Below, piece after piece: positions 13,207-14,383 of a stretch of DNA of 14,383 nucleotides. Each line of letters begins with the position of its first letter. The stretch's first letter is position 1. Made by a program: the position numbers and the translations under genes. The DNA lies in NCBI GenBank assembly GCA_016176745.1, contig JACOWO010000126.1, positions 1 to 14,383 of the forward strand, given 5' to 3'. Under the pieces are notes generated by a model, which was not told where the DNA came from, ran no database searches, and saw only the letters and a list, made by a program, of their open reading frames with translations. The DNA comes from Nitrosopumilales archaeon. GTDB taxonomy: Archaea > Thermoproteota > Nitrososphaeria > Nitrososphaerales > Nitrosopumilaceae.

Positions 13207-14174
13207 TTTCCAACAAATGCACCTTCTGCCATTCCAATAAACTCGACAAGTGGACGCTCACCTGATTGTTTTATCTGAACATAGTAAACATATGGCTGGC
13301 TTGTAAGGGCTTGATTTGTTGCATATTGTATCCATGCACTGCTTTGTATTGAAACTTCTTTTCCAACATAAAGTTCTGATGCAAGAATTTTGTTTCCATC
13401 GACATCAGACAATGATACATCGTTTATTGTAACTAGTCTTGTAAGCATTTCAAGTGTAAGTTTGTCTACATTTGTCAGAGCTGAAAGATAGTTGTTTGAT
13501 TCTGCAACCAGTTTAAAAGAAGAAGCCCTTGTGTTGTGTTCTGTAGTAAATTCAAAATTAGAACTAGTTCCAGGTTTTATCGCTTGAGTGATTTGAATGG
13601 TTTCAACGCCAACAATTCTTGGCGGAAAGAATGCATCATATGAAATAAAATAAATTTTTGTGTTTGCGCTGTCCACTGAGCCAGTATTTGTAATCTTGCC
13701 AGAAAGTGAAACCTGATTTCCTATTCGTAGTGGGTCTGGCTCTATTTTCAGCAAGGCCTGTTTTATTGGAGATGAGTTGAATCCAAGAAGGTTAATTGAA
13801 ATATTTGAAATTGCAGAATTTGCATTTTTTGATGTTATAATAAATGGTGATGTTCCTTGTGGTGGAATTACACTAAGAACAGGTGTTCCTATTGATGACT
13901 CTAAAAGTTTGCCGCCGTTATCGTAAAATCCCGCCCAAACTTTTACTCCAGTGATTGGAAAGTTTTTTGTATTTTTTACCTCGCCAATAACTACAGTTTT
14001 TCCATCAGAGTCTTTGTAGCTAAATGGTTGTGTGTTTGTAAGCTTGATTCCTAGTTGTGACTCGTTGTCAAATGTTTGCGAAAATGAAGTGCTAACTGGC
14101 AGTAAGGCAAATACCAAAAATACTACCAGTGGGATTTTCCACATGAATTTTTTGTCTTCAAAGTCATTAATCAT
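13203..14174 (-). CDS. Exported beta-rich (FxLYD/Ig-like) surface protein, apparently frameshifted near its end
   Basis: A protein of 323 residues as read, 362 if the frame is restored to 13087. It has a signal peptide, basic KKFMWK then IPLVVFLVFALLPVST, with likely cleavage after SFSQ. Next comes a domain with VVIGEVKNTKNFPITGVKVWAGFYD (about residues 60-85), the pattern of FxLYD domains. A second similar repeat (VSLSGKITNTGSVDSANTKIYFISYD, about 160-185) and a C-terminal beta-sandwich ending in the displaced segment follow. It is expected on the outer face of the membrane or in the pseudo-periplasm; its role is unknown. The start may be Met11 (14144): the AT-rich promoter-like stretch at 14178-14195 is too close to ATG 14174 for a TATA box, and Met11 still gives a full signal peptide. 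Confidence 0.82.
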   Translation of the reverse strand: MINDFEDKKFMWKIPLVVFLVFALLPVSTSFSQTFDNESQLGIKLTNTQPFSYKDSDGKTVVIGEVKNTKNFPITGVKVWAGFYDNGGKLLESSIGTPVLSVIPPQGTSPFIITSKNANSAISNISINLLGFNSSPIKQALLKIEPDPLRIGNQVSLSGKITNTGSVDSANTKIYFISYDAFFPPRIVGVETIQITQAIKPGTSSNFEFTTEHNTRASSFKLVAESNNYLSALTNVDKLTLEMLTRLVTINDVSLSDVDGNKILASELYVGKEVSIQSSAWIQYATNQALTSQPYVYYVQIKQSGERPLVEFIGMAEGAFVGK

Positions 14175-14267
14175 ATGCAGTATATCATAATATCAACAAG
14201 GTAGACTAGAAGGTTTTACTATAGATTCAGCCTAAAGAAGAAAAAGATGTTTTTTGGGTTAATTCCT

Positions 14268-14369
14268 TTATCGTTTTCTCATTCCGGTAATGACAAACCA
14301 ATATACCAATCCGGGTGCGAGTCCTACAATTAGAGGAATCCAGACTGCTATAGATGCTTCATATCCCAT
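14268..14369 (-). CDS. Single-helix membrane mini-protein (33 aa)
   Basis: The ORF from ATG 14369 to TAA 14268 encodes MGYEASIAVWIPLIVGLAPG and then LVYWFVITGMRKR: one long hydrophobic segment with a basic cytoplasmic end. The frame stays open to the window edge upstream, so the protein could be longer, but this ATG is a natural start. Tiny single-helix proteins of this kind are often small subunits of membrane complexes; no partner is visible here. Confidence 0.55.
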   Translation of the reverse strand: MGYEASIAVWIPLIVGLAPGLVYWFVITGMRKR

Positions 14370-14383
14370 GTTATTTTCAACGA

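Noticed and set aside
1..14383. CRISPR arrays, insertion sequences, attachment sites, phage or toxin-antitoxin genes
   Set aside because: I looked on both strands and saw no spaced repeats, transposase or integrase motifs, or inverted-repeat-bounded segments.

Overview
The window reads as chromosomal DNA of an ammonia-oxidising thaumarchaeon (Nitrosopumilaceae-like). The evidence is: low G+C; archaeal-type PheRS alpha and beta subunits; an archaeal TrpRS and an archaeal (COG1019-type) phosphopantetheine adenylyltransferase; no CCA encoded in the tRNA; a tRNA-Trp with two bulge-helix-bulge introns; TATA-like boxes about 25 bases from many start codons; and many tiny cysteine-rich proteins. Species-level placement is inference. 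I see no insertion sequence, CRISPR array, integrase or phage gene.

Layout. 1-1502: 5' part of pdxS (PLP synthase, minus strand, cut by the window edge), a divergent four-helix membrane protein, and a membrane-anchored exported protein whose stop codon overlaps that of its convergent neighbour. 1585-1736: intron-containing tRNA-Trp(CCA). 1748-4012: aconitase (minus). 4211-4846: unknown soluble protein (plus). 4873-5696: likely two-gene unit (minus) of a stand-alone Lrp/AsnC effector domain and a putative HExxH metalloprotease. 5739-6156: EVE-domain gene broken by one base. 6209-6375: GC-rich, highly structured segment that I interpret as an unidentified ncRNA. 6388-9452: pheS-pheT. 9495-10887: trpS and a coupled small gene, divergent from pheS around one shared TATA element. 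10924-12270: a run of miniature genes, four or five of them encoding cysteine-rich, probably zinc-binding proteins. 12277-14369: minus-strand run of a small transmembrane protein, an exported beta-rich protein, coaD and a small conserved-looking protein.

Functional themes are cofactor supply (PLP, CoA), the TCA cycle (aconitase), and translation (PheRS, TrpRS and tRNA-Trp). The accessory interest lies in the two-intron tRNA, the unassigned structured RNA, the metalloprotease/effector-domain pair and the mini zinc-protein cluster.

Caution: four genes (EVE, trpS 3' end, a zinc-finger gene, the exported-protein 3' end) each look whole again after a one-base correction, mostly in short A/T runs. 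This pattern suggests indel errors in the sequence rather than four independent pseudogenes, so C-termini here should be treated carefully.
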